The position numbers and the translations under genes were made by a program. Shown here one piece after another: positions 37,477 to 46,237 of a stretch of 64,000 nt of DNA. Each line of letters opens with the position of its first letter. Positions within the stretch are counted from its first letter, which is position 1. Source of the stretch: Eubacterium sp. (GTDB lineage Bacteria > Bacillota > Clostridia > Oscillospirales > Acutalibacteraceae); NCBI GenBank assembly GCA_017450645.1, contig JAFSTE010000016.1:1-64000 (forward strand). Direction: 5' to 3'. The notes under the pieces are model-generated. The model was not told the DNA's origin. It worked only from the letters and a program-made list of their open reading frames with translations, and made no database searches.

Positions 37477-38748
37477 TTAGAATGCAGTATTAAGAAGTGT
37501 AATACCGTCGATGTTAATATCAAAGTATGGAGCTGAACGGAACTTAGACTCCTGGAATTCGCCGTCCTTAACAACCTCTGTGTCGCCGGCAAACTCAGCG
37601 TCTGTATCAACGTCAGCCTGATAGCCTGTAAGAACGCCCTTATCATCTACAGTAGCCTTAGCGTTGATGTTCTTTTTAGCGTCAACCGTTACTGTGAATG
37701 CAGAGGTGTCGAATACCTTGATTGAACCGTCCTCAAGACCCTTCTTAACTTCGTCAAGCTTAGCCTGAGTGTCCTTAGCAGCAGCCTTTTCGTTAACCTC
37801 TGTAAGCTCTACAGAGCCTGTAGCGATAGTGCCTGTCCAGTCAGCGTCGATAGCCTCGCCCTTCTGAACCTGACCAACCATATACTCGAAGTAAGGAGCC
37901 CAGTTGATTCTTGAAGATACGATAAATGTGTTAGGACAAGCGGAAACTGTTGAACCGTTGTAAGAAACGTCGGGGATACCTGCCTTTTCGCAAGCGGTAG
38001 GAGCACCCATTGAGTCAGCGTGCTGAGAGATAAGGTCTGCACCGCCGTCGATAAGAGCCTGAGCTGCTTCCTTCTCAGCAGTCTCGTCATACCATGAGCC
38101 TGTGAACTGAACGTCCATGATTACATCAGGACATACGCTCTTAGCGCCAAGATAGAATGAGGTGTAACCGCTGATAACCTCAGCATATGTGTACGCACCA
38201 ACATAACCCATCTTCGGAACGTCGCCCTTGAGCTTGCCTGCTTCCTTAATCTCGTTGAGCTTGAGACCTGCAGCAACACCTGCAAGATATCTGCCCTCGT
38301 AGATAGAAGCGAAAGCGTTGTGGAAGTTAGCAAGTTTCTCTGTGTGAGCCTTTGTACCTGTTGCGTGGCAGAACTCTACATCAGGGAACTCCTTAGCAGC
38401 CTGAATGAGGAAGTCCTCGTGGCTGAAAGAGTCAGCGAATACGATGTTGCAGCCCTGGTCAACAAGGTCAGCAGCAGCTTCGTAGCACTCGTTTGTCTCA
38501 GGAACGTTTGTCTTGAGAACATACTCAACGCCGAGCTTTTCACAAGCTTCCTTAGCGCCGTTGATGAAGTTAAGGTCATAAGTTGAGTTCTCGTCGTGTA
38601 AGAAGATGAAACCAACCTTAACAGCCTTAGCGTCAGCAGCCTTTTCTGTTTCGCCGTTGTCAGCAGTCTTTGAGCAAGCAGCGAATACGCCGATTACAGC
38701 AAGAATAACTGCACAGATAACAGCAAGAATTTTCTTTGAAATTTTCAT
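37477..38748 (-). CDS. BMP-family nucleoside-binding lipoprotein
   Basis: A 423-residue BMP/Med-family lipoprotein. The signal peptide ends at FAAC (lipid-attached Cys). Mature motifs are VGFIFLHDENSTYDLNFINGA, ADSFSHEDFL, GRYLAGVAAG, GYVGAYTYAEVISGY and ISQHADSMGA. These proteins bind purine nucleosides at the cell surface and feed the ABC importer encoded downstream. ATG 38748 follows GGAGGGAAAG; a TTG five codons earlier lies within that site. Confidence 0.93.
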   Translation of the reverse strand: MKISKKILAVICAVILAVIGVFAACSKTADNGETEKAADAKAVKVGFIFLHDENSTYDLNFINGAKEACEKLGVEYVLKTNVPETNECYEAAADLVDQGCNIVFADSFSHEDFLIQAAKEFPDVEFCHATGTKAHTEKLANFHNAFASIYEGRYLAGVAAGLKLNEIKEAGKLKGDVPKMGYVGAYTYAEVISGYTSFYLGAKSVCPDVIMDVQFTGSWYDETAEKEAAQALIDGGADLISQHADSMGAPTACEKAGIPDVSYNGSTVSACPNTFIVSSRINWAPYFEYMVGQVQKGEAIDADWTGTIATGSVELTEVNEKAAAKDTQAKLDEVKKGLEDGSIKVFDTSAFTVTVDAKKNINAKATVDDKGVLTGYQADVDTDAEFAGDTEVVKDGEFQESKFRSAPYFDINIDGITLLNTAF

Positions 38749-38798
38749 TCTCTTTCCCTCCAAAAAATTTTTTGTTTTTTGTTTATGGATTAGTTTAT

Positions 38799-38827
38799 AT
38801 TATAACGCTTGCGCGGTTATAATTGAA
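38799..38827 (-). promoter_or_regulatory. promoter of the nucleoside operon
   Basis: On the minus strand: TTCAAT (38827-38822), 17 nt, TATAAT (38804-38799). The -35 box is poor. I found no purine riboswitch in the leader. Confidence 0.55.
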
Positions 38828-39060
38828 TGAGCAAAGCGAGATACTTATTTGGCGCCCCTGTTAAGGGGAGATTCCCCACAGTGTGGGGAAATGTCACCGC
38901 AGGTGACAAAAGGGACGGCTCCTGTAGGAGCTGTCACGAAGTGACTGAGGGGTGGTCAACGCCTACTAAAAAGTGTTGCTTAAAGACTACTTAAAACTAC
39001 ACGACCATCCCTCCACCGCAAGCGGTCCCCCTCCCTTTAGCAAGGGAGGCAATAAGGATT
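38827..39060. repeat. palindromic intergenic element, copy 2
   Basis: Related to 21384-21572 over both ends, including GGCGCCCCTG.TAAGGGGAG, GAGGGGTGGTCAA.GCCTACTAA, GACCATCCCTCCACCGC and CAAGGGAGGCAATAAGG. It carries an extra ~45 bp insert (CCCCACAGTGTGGGG and neighbours). The hairpin GTCAC-GAA-GTGAC replaces GGTGC-GAA-GCGCC of copy 1, so both arms changed together. Confidence 0.8.
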
Positions 39061-39068
39061 AGTTGTAT

Positions 39069-39647
39069 TCAATTCCTGAACACAACCTCTCCGGTTTCGT
39101 GGTTCATACTCTCTACTATTGCAAGGCTTTCTACTCTTATGCCCTGCTCTCTCAGCGCGTCGCCGCCGTGCTGATAACCCTTTTCGATTACCGTGCCGCA
39201 GCCCACAAGCTCAGCACCGCTGTCCTCAACGAGCTTAATAAGTCCCTTAAGCGCGTTACCGATAGCGAGAAAGTCGTCAACAATAAGCACCTTGTCGCCC
39301 TTGCCGAGAAAACGCTTACTTACCATAATATTATAGGTAGTACCGTGAGTAAAGGATTCGACCGGCGTTGTGTAAACATCGCCCGCGATATTCTTAGTTT
39401 TTGTTTTTTTAGCAAAAACAAGAGGGCAGTCAAGTTCCTGAGCCACAACGGTACCAATCGCAATACCGCTCGCCTCAATAGTTAAAACCTTGTTAATGCC
39501 CTCGTTTTTATATAATCTATGAAATTCTTTACCTATTTCGCGCATAAAGGCGCAATCTATCTGATGGTTCAAAAAGCAGTCAACCTTAAGGATGTTGCCC
39601 TCGTATACTTCACCCTCGTTTAAAATCTTTTGTTTGAGGAGTTCCAT
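39069..39647 (-). CDS. xpt: xanthine phosphoribosyltransferase
   Basis: A 192-residue Xpt, converting xanthine with PRPP to XMP. VLTIEASGIAIGTVVA, FAKKTKTKN and the PRPP loop VLIVDDFLAIGNAL are diagnostic. It faces the same way as the nucleoside operon but is separated from it by a repeat element. B. subtilis xpt has a guanine riboswitch; none is recognisable here, where the upstream 39666-39940 is an inverted-repeat element. Confidence 0.95.
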   Translation of the reverse strand: MELLKQKILNEGEVYEGNILKVDCFLNHQIDCAFMREIGKEFHRLYKNEGINKVLTIEASGIAIGTVVAQELDCPLVFAKKTKTKNIAGDVYTTPVESFTHGTTYNIMVSKRFLGKGDKVLIVDDFLAIGNALKGLIKLVEDSGAELVGCGTVIEKGYQHGGDALREQGIRVESLAIVESMNHETGEVVFRN

Positions 39648-39665
39648 ATGTTCTCACCACCAACT

Positions 39666-39940
39666 AGGCGCCAACCGATGAATCCAAAACGGTTTTCATT
39701 GGCTGATTTGCCCTAATATATTGTTAAAAATACTCGGAATACGCAAGTATTCCTGCGTTTTTTATCGCATCTAAGACCAAATCAGCCTAATGAAAACTGC
39801 GCAGCACTTAAAATGCAGTTAATTAAGATGAAATTTAGTGTCTTGAGATTGCAGCTTGGCTGACGCCAAGCAAAATCGAAAACGCTAAAGTTCGCTTTAG
39901 TAACGCATTTTAAGCGGTTCGGATTCGTCGGCTGGCGCCT
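39666..39940. mobile_element. 275-bp inverted-repeat element (MITE-like)
   Basis: The ends are inverted copies: AGGCGCCAACCGATGAATCC at 39666-39685 against AGGCGCCAGCCGACGAATCC read from 39940 backwards (18 of 20 identical). A second nested inverted pair is GTTTTCATTGGCTGATTTG (39693 region) with CAAATCAGCCTAATGAAAAC (39776 region). Smaller hairpins are GAATAC-GTATTC, GCTTGGC-TGAC-GCCAAGC and CTAAAG-TTCG-CTTTAG. There is no coding frame. It occupies most of the 520-bp gap upstream of xpt. Confidence 0.7.
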
Positions 39941-40110
39941 CTTACGCTAATATAATAAATTAAAAGACTACTAATTTCAACAATTTTTTGATATTGACAC
40001 CGTTTTTTAATCTTTTTCAGTCCTTTAGACAATAAACCCCATTTTACGCCCCCGTTTTTAGAGCAAAATGTCAAAAGTTTTCGGCTCAAACAGTAACAAA
40101 AATTATTTTC

Positions 40111-40139
40111 TTGACAATATTAATGTAATAATATAAAAT
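40111..40139 (+). promoter_or_regulatory. promoter of the solute-binding protein gene
   Basis: TTGACA (40111-40116), 17 nt, TAAAAT (40134-40139). Confidence 0.75.
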
Positions 40140-40169
40140 TAAAGTAGTATCCGTTAAGGGGGATTACTT

Positions 40170-41015
40170 ATGAAAAAAATATTTTCGGTTATACTTTGTG
40201 TTGCGTTAGTGGCTGCGATTTTTGCAGGCTGCTCCGGCAATAAGAAAGAAAAATATTCGGACGAAACGCTTATTATCGGCTACACCGAAGAGATGGAGCC
40301 TATGCTTAAGCTTAACGAAAACGGTAAGCCCGCGGGCTTTAGCGTTGATTTATGGAAGGCTATTTTTGACGGCGTTAAGGGCGACTGCAAAAGATACAGA
40401 TTCGAGAAGGTTGAAGAGGGCTACGAGCTTGAAAAGGACGGCGGCTTCTTCGACAGCAAGGATAAGGAATACAGCGCAGGTCTGCTTATGGGTCCCGTAA
40501 CTATGAATAAGGGCACATTTAACAAGGACTACTCCTTTACCGACCCGATAATCACTAACAGGATTATCGCGCTCACTACTAAAAACAGCGACAGAAACGG
40601 TTTTACCGAGCTTAAGGACGCAAGGGTTGTTGCGGTCAGCGACATCGCCAAGGAGGAGCTTGACTCTCACAGCTCAATCGCAAAGGTGTGCAAGAGCATC
40701 ACTCAGGAAAACGATATCGACAAGGCGCTTGCGCTTCTTGACAGCGGCAAGGCGGATGTTGTTGTAACCGACGAGTTCAGCTTTATGCCTACCGGCAAGG
40801 AGAAGGACTATAAGATTTTTGAGCAAGAGCTTGATAGAATCGACTATGTTATCGCGTGCGCTAAGTACAGCGGCTGGAAGGATTCGATTAACCAGGCGAT
40901 TTACGAGCTTAAGAACGAGGAGTACGGCAAGGGCGACGAGTTTACACCGATAGTAGAAAAGTATTTCGGCTACAACGCGTCACAGTTTAATTACGAACCG
41001 GCTAAAACAAAATAG
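40170..41015 (+). CDS. solute-binding lipoprotein, SBP_bac_3-like
   Basis: A 281-residue lipoprotein. The lipobox is FAGC near residue 21. The mature part follows the amino-acid-binding family 3 fold: LIIGYTEEMEPML, NGKPAGFSVDLWKAIF, FTDPIITNRIIAL and DSGKADVVVTDEF. It probably captures an amino acid or similar polar solute. No permease or ATPase is adjacent and a terminator follows, so its transporter must be encoded elsewhere or it serves as a sensor. Confidence 0.88.
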   Translation: MKKIFSVILCVALVAAIFAGCSGNKKEKYSDETLIIGYTEEMEPMLKLNENGKPAGFSVDLWKAIFDGVKGDCKRYRFEKVEEGYELEKDGGFFDSKDKEYSAGLLMGPVTMNKGTFNKDYSFTDPIITNRIIALTTKNSDRNGFTELKDARVVAVSDIAKEELDSHSSIAKVCKSITQENDIDKALALLDSGKADVVVTDEFSFMPTGKEKDYKIFEQELDRIDYVIACAKYSGWKDSINQAIYELKNEEYGKGDEFTPIVEKYFGYNASQFNYEPAKTK

Positions 41016-41018
41016 TTT

Positions 41019-41046
41019 AAAGCTCACCTGTACGGTGAGCTTTTTT
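41019..41046 (+). terminator. terminator of the solute-binding protein gene
   Basis: AAAGCTCACC, TGTAC loop, GGTGAGC and six T. Confidence 0.9.
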
Positions 41047-41049
41047 AAT

Positions 41050-41205
41050 GCAGAATTGAGAATTGAGAATGGAGAATTGCGGTTACTAGCTGCGCTCTAA
41101 CAACAAACGCGTTCAAAACTTGTTCCCCCCCCCTCATCAGTCTGCTGCGCAGACAGCTTCCCCCCGAGGGGAAGCCGATAGTGTTACTCGCTGCGCTCGA
41201 ACAAT
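41050..41205. repeat. mixed intergenic repeats
   Basis: GAATTGAGAATTGAGAATGGAGAATT (7-bp-phased units), GGTTACTAGCTGCGCTC, then a half copy of the palindromic element at 41127-41178 (CCCCTCATCAGTCTGC-GCAGACAGCTTCCCC) and TTACTCGCTGCGCTCGAACAAT. All are relatives of repeats elsewhere in the window. Confidence 0.6.
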
Positions 41206-41209
41206 GTTA

Positions 41210-41238
41210 TTGACATCTTAATTAAATAGTATTAAAAT
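41210..41238 (+). promoter_or_regulatory. promoter of ilvA-ridA
   Basis: TTGACA (41210-41215), 17 nt, TAAAAT (41233-41238), 31 nt before the ATG. Confidence 0.85.
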
Positions 41239-41268
41239 AAATAAGATATTTAAAAAGAGGTGAGGGAT

Positions 41269-42468
41269 ATGCTTACGCTCGACAGAGTTTATAAGGCTTC
41301 GCGAGTGCTTGGTGAGGTAGTGCGCGAAACGGATATGATTGCTGCGCCAAAGCTTTATAACGGCGCAAACATCTATCTTAAAACAGAGAATTTACAGGTT
41401 ACGGGTTCGTTTAAAATCCGTGGCTCTTACTTTAAAATCAGTCAGCTGTCCGACGAGGAAAAGGCAAACGGCGTTATCGCCTGCTCGGCGGGTAACCACG
41501 CGCAGGGCGTTGCGCTTGCGGCTACAAAAAACGGCATTAAGTCGCTTATCTGTCTGCCCGACGGCGCACCCATCAGCAAGGTTGAAGCCACCAAAAAGTA
41601 CGGTGCCGAAATCTGTATGGTAAAGGGCGTTTACGACGACGCGTACAATAAGGCACTTGAGCTGAGGGACGAAAAGGGCTACAGCTTTATCCACCCGTTT
41701 AACGACCCCGATGTTATAGCAGGCCAGGGCACAATCGGACTCGAGATACTAAATCAGCTTCCCGACGCGGATGTGGTAGTTGTACCCGTTGGCGGCGGCG
41801 GACTTATCGCGGGCGTTGCCTACACGATTAAGCAGCTTAAGCCCACCTGCAAGGTTTACGGCGTGCAGGCTTTCGGCGCACCGTCAATGCAGGAGAGTAT
41901 CGACTGCGACGAAATTAAAACGCTCAAGGGCGTTAACACGATTGCCGACGGTATCGCGGTTAAGACGCCGGGCGACCTTACATATGAGCTTTGTAAGCAA
42001 TATGTTGACGGCATTGTAACCGTTACCGACGACGAGATTGCGCTTGCAATTTTAACGCTGCTTGAACAGCAAAAGCTTATCGCCGAGGGCGCGGGCGCTG
42101 TACCCGTTGCGGCGATTATGAACGGCAAAATCCCGAACATCGACGGCAAAAATGTATGCTGTCTTGTGTCGGGCGGTAATATTGATGTTACTATCCTTTC
42201 GCGCGTTATCGAGCGCGGTCTTAAGATGGGCGGCAGAACCGCGGACATAGTTATCGCACTGTCTGACAAGCCGGGTCAGCTTGCGGGAGTAAGCAAGATT
42301 ATTTCGGACCAGGGGGCTAACGTTGTAAGCGTTAATTACGACTCGACCGACCTTGATATGAACATCACCGACTGCTACCTGAAAATCGGCGTAGAAACCA
42401 GAAACTTTGAGCATATTGTTTCGGTTAAAAAGGCGCTGCTTGATGCGGGCTTCCAGGTATGCGAATAA
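41269..42468 (+). CDS. ilvA: threonine ammonia-lyase
   Basis: A 399-residue PLP enzyme deaminating threonine to 2-oxobutanoate. PLP lysine is Lys49 in TGSFKIRGS; SAGNHAQGVA and VPVGGGGLIAG bind cofactor and phosphate. A C-terminal ACT domain (~325-399, IALSDKPGQLAGVSKIIS) points to amino-acid control. The single ACT domain and length fit the 400-residue class used both in isoleucine synthesis and threonine breakdown. ATG 41269 is chosen; a GTG three codons earlier is inside the GAGGTGAGG binding site. Confidence 0.94.
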   Translation: MLTLDRVYKASRVLGEVVRETDMIAAPKLYNGANIYLKTENLQVTGSFKIRGSYFKISQLSDEEKANGVIACSAGNHAQGVALAATKNGIKSLICLPDGAPISKVEATKKYGAEICMVKGVYDDAYNKALELRDEKGYSFIHPFNDPDVIAGQGTIGLEILNQLPDADVVVVPVGGGGLIAGVAYTIKQLKPTCKVYGVQAFGAPSMQESIDCDEIKTLKGVNTIADGIAVKTPGDLTYELCKQYVDGIVTVTDDEIALAILTLLEQQKLIAEGAGAVPVAAIMNGKIPNIDGKNVCCLVSGGNIDVTILSRVIERGLKMGGRTADIVIALSDKPGQLAGVSKIISDQGANVVSVNYDSTDLDMNITDCYLKIGVETRNFEHIVSVKKALLDAGFQVCE

Positions 42469-42501
42469 CTAAGAACTATTAATTATTTTGGAGGAAAGAT
42501 A

Positions 42502-42873
42502 ATGGAATATATTGCTACTAATAATGCTCCGGGCGCTATCGGTCCTTACTCCCAGGCAGTTAAGGCTAACGGTATGCTCTTTACTTCGGGTCAGATTGCA
42601 ATTAACCCGAAAACTAATAATGTTGACGCAAAAACTATAGAGGAGCAGACCGAGCAGGTGTGCAAAAACCTTTGCGCTGTTGTTGAAGCGGCGGGCACAA
42701 GTATGGAAAAGGTTGTTAAGACGGTGTGCTTTCTCGCCGATATTAACGACTTTGCGGCGTTTAACGAGGTGTACGGAAAGTACTTCGTTTCTAAGCCGGC
42801 GCGCTCGTGCGTAGCAGTTAAGGATTTACCTAAGGGCGTACTTTGCGAGGTTGAGCTTATCGCAGAATTATAA
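42502..42873 (+). CDS. ridA: RidA-family enamine/imine deaminase
   Basis: A 123-residue YjgF/RidA protein. It hydrolyses the reactive 2-aminocrotonate and 2-aminoacrylate that PLP dehydratases such as the upstream threonine ammonia-lyase release. The catalytic arginine is in ARSCVAVKDLPKG, and GAIGPYSQAVKA and LFTSGQIAI are family signatures. It lies 33 bp behind ilvA with GGAGGAAAG, clearly one operon. Confidence 0.96.
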   Translation: MEYIATNNAPGAIGPYSQAVKANGMLFTSGQIAINPKTNNVDAKTIEEQTEQVCKNLCAVVEAAGTSMEKVVKTVCFLADINDFAAFNEVYGKYFVSKPARSCVAVKDLPKGVLCEVELIAEL

Positions 42874-42891
42874 CTAAACAACAATTTGTAG

Positions 42892-42920
42892 GGGCGGATA
42901 TCATCCGCCCGCTATTTTTT
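42892..42920 (+). terminator. terminator of ilvA-ridA
   Basis: GGGCGGAT-ATC-ATCCGCCC (42892-42910) followed by GCTATTTTTT. Confidence 0.88.
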
Positions 42921-42930
42921 TACATAGATA

Positions 42931-42958
42931 TTGTATTTTTGACTTTTTGTGATATAAT
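42931..42958 (+). promoter_or_regulatory. probable promoter of rlmB
   Basis: TTGTAT (42931-42936), 16 nt, TATAAT (42953-42958). Confidence 0.6.
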
Positions 42959-43037
42959 TAGAATGGAATAATTTAAGCGTCAATTAACCAAGGTCATAAG
43001 GCTTTGGCCGGTCGGCGCATATGCAGGAGATAAGGCT

Positions 43038-43796
43038 TTGAAAAACGACAGAAACGAAAACCTTAACGACAATCTTATTATAGGGCGCAACGCCGTTATG
43101 GAGCTGCTGAAAAGCGGACGCGAGGTTGAAAACGTGCTTGTTGCTAAGGGCGAGCTTGAAGGCTCGGTTAAACGCATTATTGCGCTTTGCAAGGAAAGGG
43201 GCATCGTTGTAAAGACCGTTGACCGCAGAAAGCTCGACGCGCTTAGCGCGGGCGCAAACCACCAGGGCGTGGCGGCTAATGTGCCGCAGCACGAATACTC
43301 GAGCGTTGAGGATATACTCAAATACGCTGACGAGAAGGGCGAAGCGCCGTTTATTATCATATGCGACGAGATTGAGGACAGCCACAACCTCGGTGCGATT
43401 ATCCGCACCGCCGAGGCTTGCGGAGCGCACGGCGTTATTATTCCTAAACGCCGCGGCGTCGGGCTTAACTTTGTGGTTGCGAAAACCTCCTGCGGCGCGC
43501 TTGAATATATGCGCGTAGCGCGCGTTAATAATCTTGCCGACACTATTGAAAAGCTGAAAAAAGAAAATATCTGGGTTTACTGCGCGGATATGGACGGACA
43601 GCGATGGGATAAAACCGATTTCGGCGGCGGCGCGGCGCTCGTTGTAGGCAGCGAGGGCAAGGGCGTCGGCAGGCTGATAAAAGAAAAATGCGATGTTACG
43701 GTAAGCCTTCCCATGCTCGGTAAGGTGAACTCGCTTAACGCGTCCGTTGCGGCGGGAATACTTATGTACGAAATAGCAAGACAACGACTGAACTAA
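43038..43796 (+). CDS. rlmB: 23S rRNA Gm2251-type 2'-O-methyltransferase (TrmH/SpoU family)
   Basis: A 252-residue SPOUT methyltransferase. The N-terminal substrate-binding domain starts IIGRNAVMELLKSGREVENV. The knotted catalytic domain has EDSHNLGAIIRTAEA (motif 1), VVGSEGKGV (motif 2) and LPMLGKVNSLNASVA (motif 3). TTG 43038 is the start, with CAGGAGAT upstream. The family methylates a ribose in 23S rRNA (or tRNA); RlmB is the best match but related TrmH paralogues cannot be excluded. Confidence 0.9.
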   Translation: MKNDRNENLNDNLIIGRNAVMELLKSGREVENVLVAKGELEGSVKRIIALCKERGIVVKTVDRRKLDALSAGANHQGVAANVPQHEYSSVEDILKYADEKGEAPFIIICDEIEDSHNLGAIIRTAEACGAHGVIIPKRRGVGLNFVVAKTSCGALEYMRVARVNNLADTIEKLKKENIWVYCADMDGQRWDKTDFGGGAALVVGSEGKGVGRLIKEKCDVTVSLPMLGKVNSLNASVAAGILMYEIARQRLN

Positions 43797-43807
43797 GGAG
43801 TTCTTTA

Positions 43808-46237
43808 ATGAGCGGAAACCTATCATTAGATGAAATTATAAAAAGAGCCGAGGAGATTAAGCGCGAGACCGAGCGACAGCTCGAAGCGGCGGAGAAAAAC
43901 CTTGACGAAAAGTCAAAAAATGTCGAACAAGAGGTTGTAGTCGACGAAAAAGAGGTCGCCGAGAGAATAGCGAAGGTCTACGAAAAGCTCGACAGCGAGG
44001 ACGAGGACATAAAGGAATATGTACCCGCTAAAAAAGCGCCGAGCAAATTTATAAAGGCTCAGAAAATTGAAGAGGACGAGGACGACGAGGATATAAAAAT
44101 CGTTACCGAGGTAGAGCCTGCGGCGGACGACAAAACAAATGTTGTTCCGCTAATAGGCAAAAAGAAGTTTAAGCTAAACGACAACTCCGACGAAAAAACA
44201 AAGCAGGTGATGTTCGTTTCAAGCTCCGACAAGCCCGAGGACGAAAACGATTTACAGGAAATCCCTACGATTTTTGCAAAGGAACATATCTACGACGGCT
44301 ACGACACGCCCGACAGCGACGAAGTATCGCCGTACGATGAGATAGGCGTACAGATGACCTTTGAGGGCTTCGACGACAAGATTGAAAGCGTACCCAGAAT
44401 TGACGAGGAGGTCGCGGAGCAGATTCTGCTCGAGCGCCGTCAGGAAAAGGTCGGCAAGTTCAGGCTGTTCGGCCCCGACGAAACCGACGCGGAGCTCGGC
44501 GAAAACAAAGAGGTCAAAGAGGACTATATGAAGGCGAGCGACAAAAGTAAGTTCTTCGCAAGCCTTAAGTCTAAGCGTGCGGCGCTTAAGCTAAAGATGA
44601 TTGCTACGGCGGTGCTCGCGGTGCCGATGCTGCTTATAACGGTTTTCAGAAACAGTGCGTACTTCCCCGTTTCGCTAAGCTCGCACGGCGGCTACTTTAC
44701 CTGCGCTATTATTCTTTATATACTGCTGCTCGCGGTTAACTATAATGTAATCGTTCACGGCTTTAACATTAAACACCGACTAAATTACGACTTCCCCATC
44801 GCGCTGGTGAGCATACTAATATTTATCCACACTATAGTTTCGGCGTTTTACAACAGCCTTTGGATAGATAACGGCGTGCTTCTTATACTTACGGGCGCGT
44901 TCGGGCTGTTTATGTCGCAGCTCGGCAAGAGCCGTATGATGACGAGGATTATAGATAACTTTAAGTTTATAACCGACACCGAGGAAAAATACACCGTAGA
45001 AAATATAACTAACGCGGTTGACGCAGAGATTATAAGCCGCGGACTGCTCGACGACGAGGAGGAGCCGCTTATCAAAACGAGCGTAAAATGCGACTTCCCG
45101 ACTAATTTTATGGAGATTTCGTGCAAGCGCGAGGAAGCGTCAAGGATAGCTAAGCTGATATTCCCGCTGTCGTTTTTGCTTTCGCTCGTGCTTCTGATTA
45201 CGCTGGGCATACTCGACAACTTCAACACCGCGATTAATATGTCGCTGTGCTCGCTCGCAATTACGCTTCCCTGCTGCGTGCTGTATCTCGGCAACACAAT
45301 GCTTTGTGATGTTTCTGCAAATCTCGACGAATACGGCTCGCGCGTATGCGGCTACGAGGGCGCGTTTATGGCTCAGGGCGCTAACGCAATGGTTATGGAA
45401 GCCGCGGATTTATTCAGCAAAAACTCCTGCGAAATGCACGGTATTAAAACCTTTGGCGGCACGCAGGTTGACCAGGCGATTATTCAGGCGGCGGCTGTTA
45501 TGACGCAGACAAAAAGCCCGCTCGCAAAGGTATTCGACAGCGTAATTATAGGTAAGCAGTCAATACTGCCGCCCGTTGAGGGTATTACCTACGAGGATAA
45601 AATGGGTACTTCGGCTTGGATTTATAAGCGCAAGGTGCTTGTCGGCAACAGAGACCTGCTGCTGCGCCACGGCGTAAATGTACCTAAAGAAAGCTTCGAG
45701 CGCAAGTACACAATTAAGGGCAGAAAGGCGCTTTACCTCGCGATAAACGGCAACATCGCCGCGATGTTCGTAGTAAGCTACAGCGCCGACCCCAAGCTTA
45801 AGCGAGAGCTTAGAAAGCTCGAAAAAAGCGGCATAACTATTATCGTTAAGAGCTGCGACCCGTATATTAACGAAAAGAGTATTACAAAGCTCTTTAACCT
45901 GCCCGAAGGGTTTATAAGGGTTATGAACTACTCGTCCGCAAGGGTGTACGACAAGTATTCAAATATGAATGTTGAAAAGTCGCCCGCGTATGTCGTTCAT
46001 AACGGCTCGGCGCTCGGCTTCGTTTCGGCGATGCGCTCGGCGCAGATAATCGTAAGCACGAGAAAGCTAATCGGATTTTTAACCTGCTTCGGCTCGGCAA
46101 TCGGCTTTGCTACCGTAACGCTGCTGTCCGTACTCGAAGCGTACCAGAGCATAACGGCGCTTAACATAATAATATTCCAGGCGATATGGAACTTCTTTAT
46201 CCTGTTAATCGTTAAAATCAGGGGGCTGTCGCTGTGA
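43808..46237 (+). CDS. degenerate P-type ATPase-like membrane protein
   Basis: An 809-residue protein. Residues 1-260 are acidic and low-complexity, with a coiled-coil start (IIKRAEEIKRETERQLEAAE). About eight membrane segments follow in the order of a P-type pump. The cytoplasmic part after the central helices aligns in plan with P and N domains: the phosphorylation site DKTGT is replaced by DLFSKNSC with Ser537 where Asp belongs. It also has N-domain-like GTSAWIYKRKVLVGNRDLL, ALYLAINGNIAAMFVVSYSAD, and SGITIIVKSCDPYINEKSI in place of the TGD region. The GDGxNDxP hinge motif is not visible. It therefore should not be able to pump by the usual phosphoenzyme cycle. It overlaps a thioredoxin gene by 4 bp and follows rlmB by 11 bp. 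Confidence 0.8.
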   Translation: MSGNLSLDEIIKRAEEIKRETERQLEAAEKNLDEKSKNVEQEVVVDEKEVAERIAKVYEKLDSEDEDIKEYVPAKKAPSKFIKAQKIEEDEDDEDIKIVTEVEPAADDKTNVVPLIGKKKFKLNDNSDEKTKQVMFVSSSDKPEDENDLQEIPTIFAKEHIYDGYDTPDSDEVSPYDEIGVQMTFEGFDDKIESVPRIDEEVAEQILLERRQEKVGKFRLFGPDETDAELGENKEVKEDYMKASDKSKFFASLKSKRAALKLKMIATAVLAVPMLLITVFRNSAYFPVSLSSHGGYFTCAIILYILLLAVNYNVIVHGFNIKHRLNYDFPIALVSILIFIHTIVSAFYNSLWIDNGVLLILTGAFGLFMSQLGKSRMMTRIIDNFKFITDTEEKYTVENITNAVDAEIISRGLLDDEEEPLIKTSVKCDFPTNFMEISCKREEASRIAKLIFPLSFLLSLVLLITLGILDNFNTAINMSLCSLAITLPCCVLYLGNTMLCDVSANLDEYGSRVCGYEGAFMAQGANAMVMEAADLFSKNSCEMHGIKTFGGTQVDQAIIQAAAVMTQTKSPLAKVFDSVIIGKQSILPPVEGITYEDKMGTSAWIYKRKVLVGNRDLLLRHGVNVPKESFERKYTIKGRKALYLAINGNIAAMFVVSYSADPKLKRELRKLEKSGITIIVKSCDPYINEKSITKLFNLPEGFIRVMNYSSARVYDKYSNMNVEKSPAYVVHNGSALGFVSAMRSAQIIVSTRKLIGFLTCFGSAIGFATVTLLSVLEAYQSITALNIIIFQAIWNFFILLIVKIRGLSL

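Noticed and set aside
39648-40000. Guanine/xanthine riboswitch upstream of xpt
   Set aside because: The conserved purine-aptamer core could not be found on the minus strand; the structure present is an inverted-repeat element.
42984-43826. Minus-strand frame opposite rlmB
   Set aside because: rlmB has all three SpoU motifs; the opposite frame has none and no start signal.
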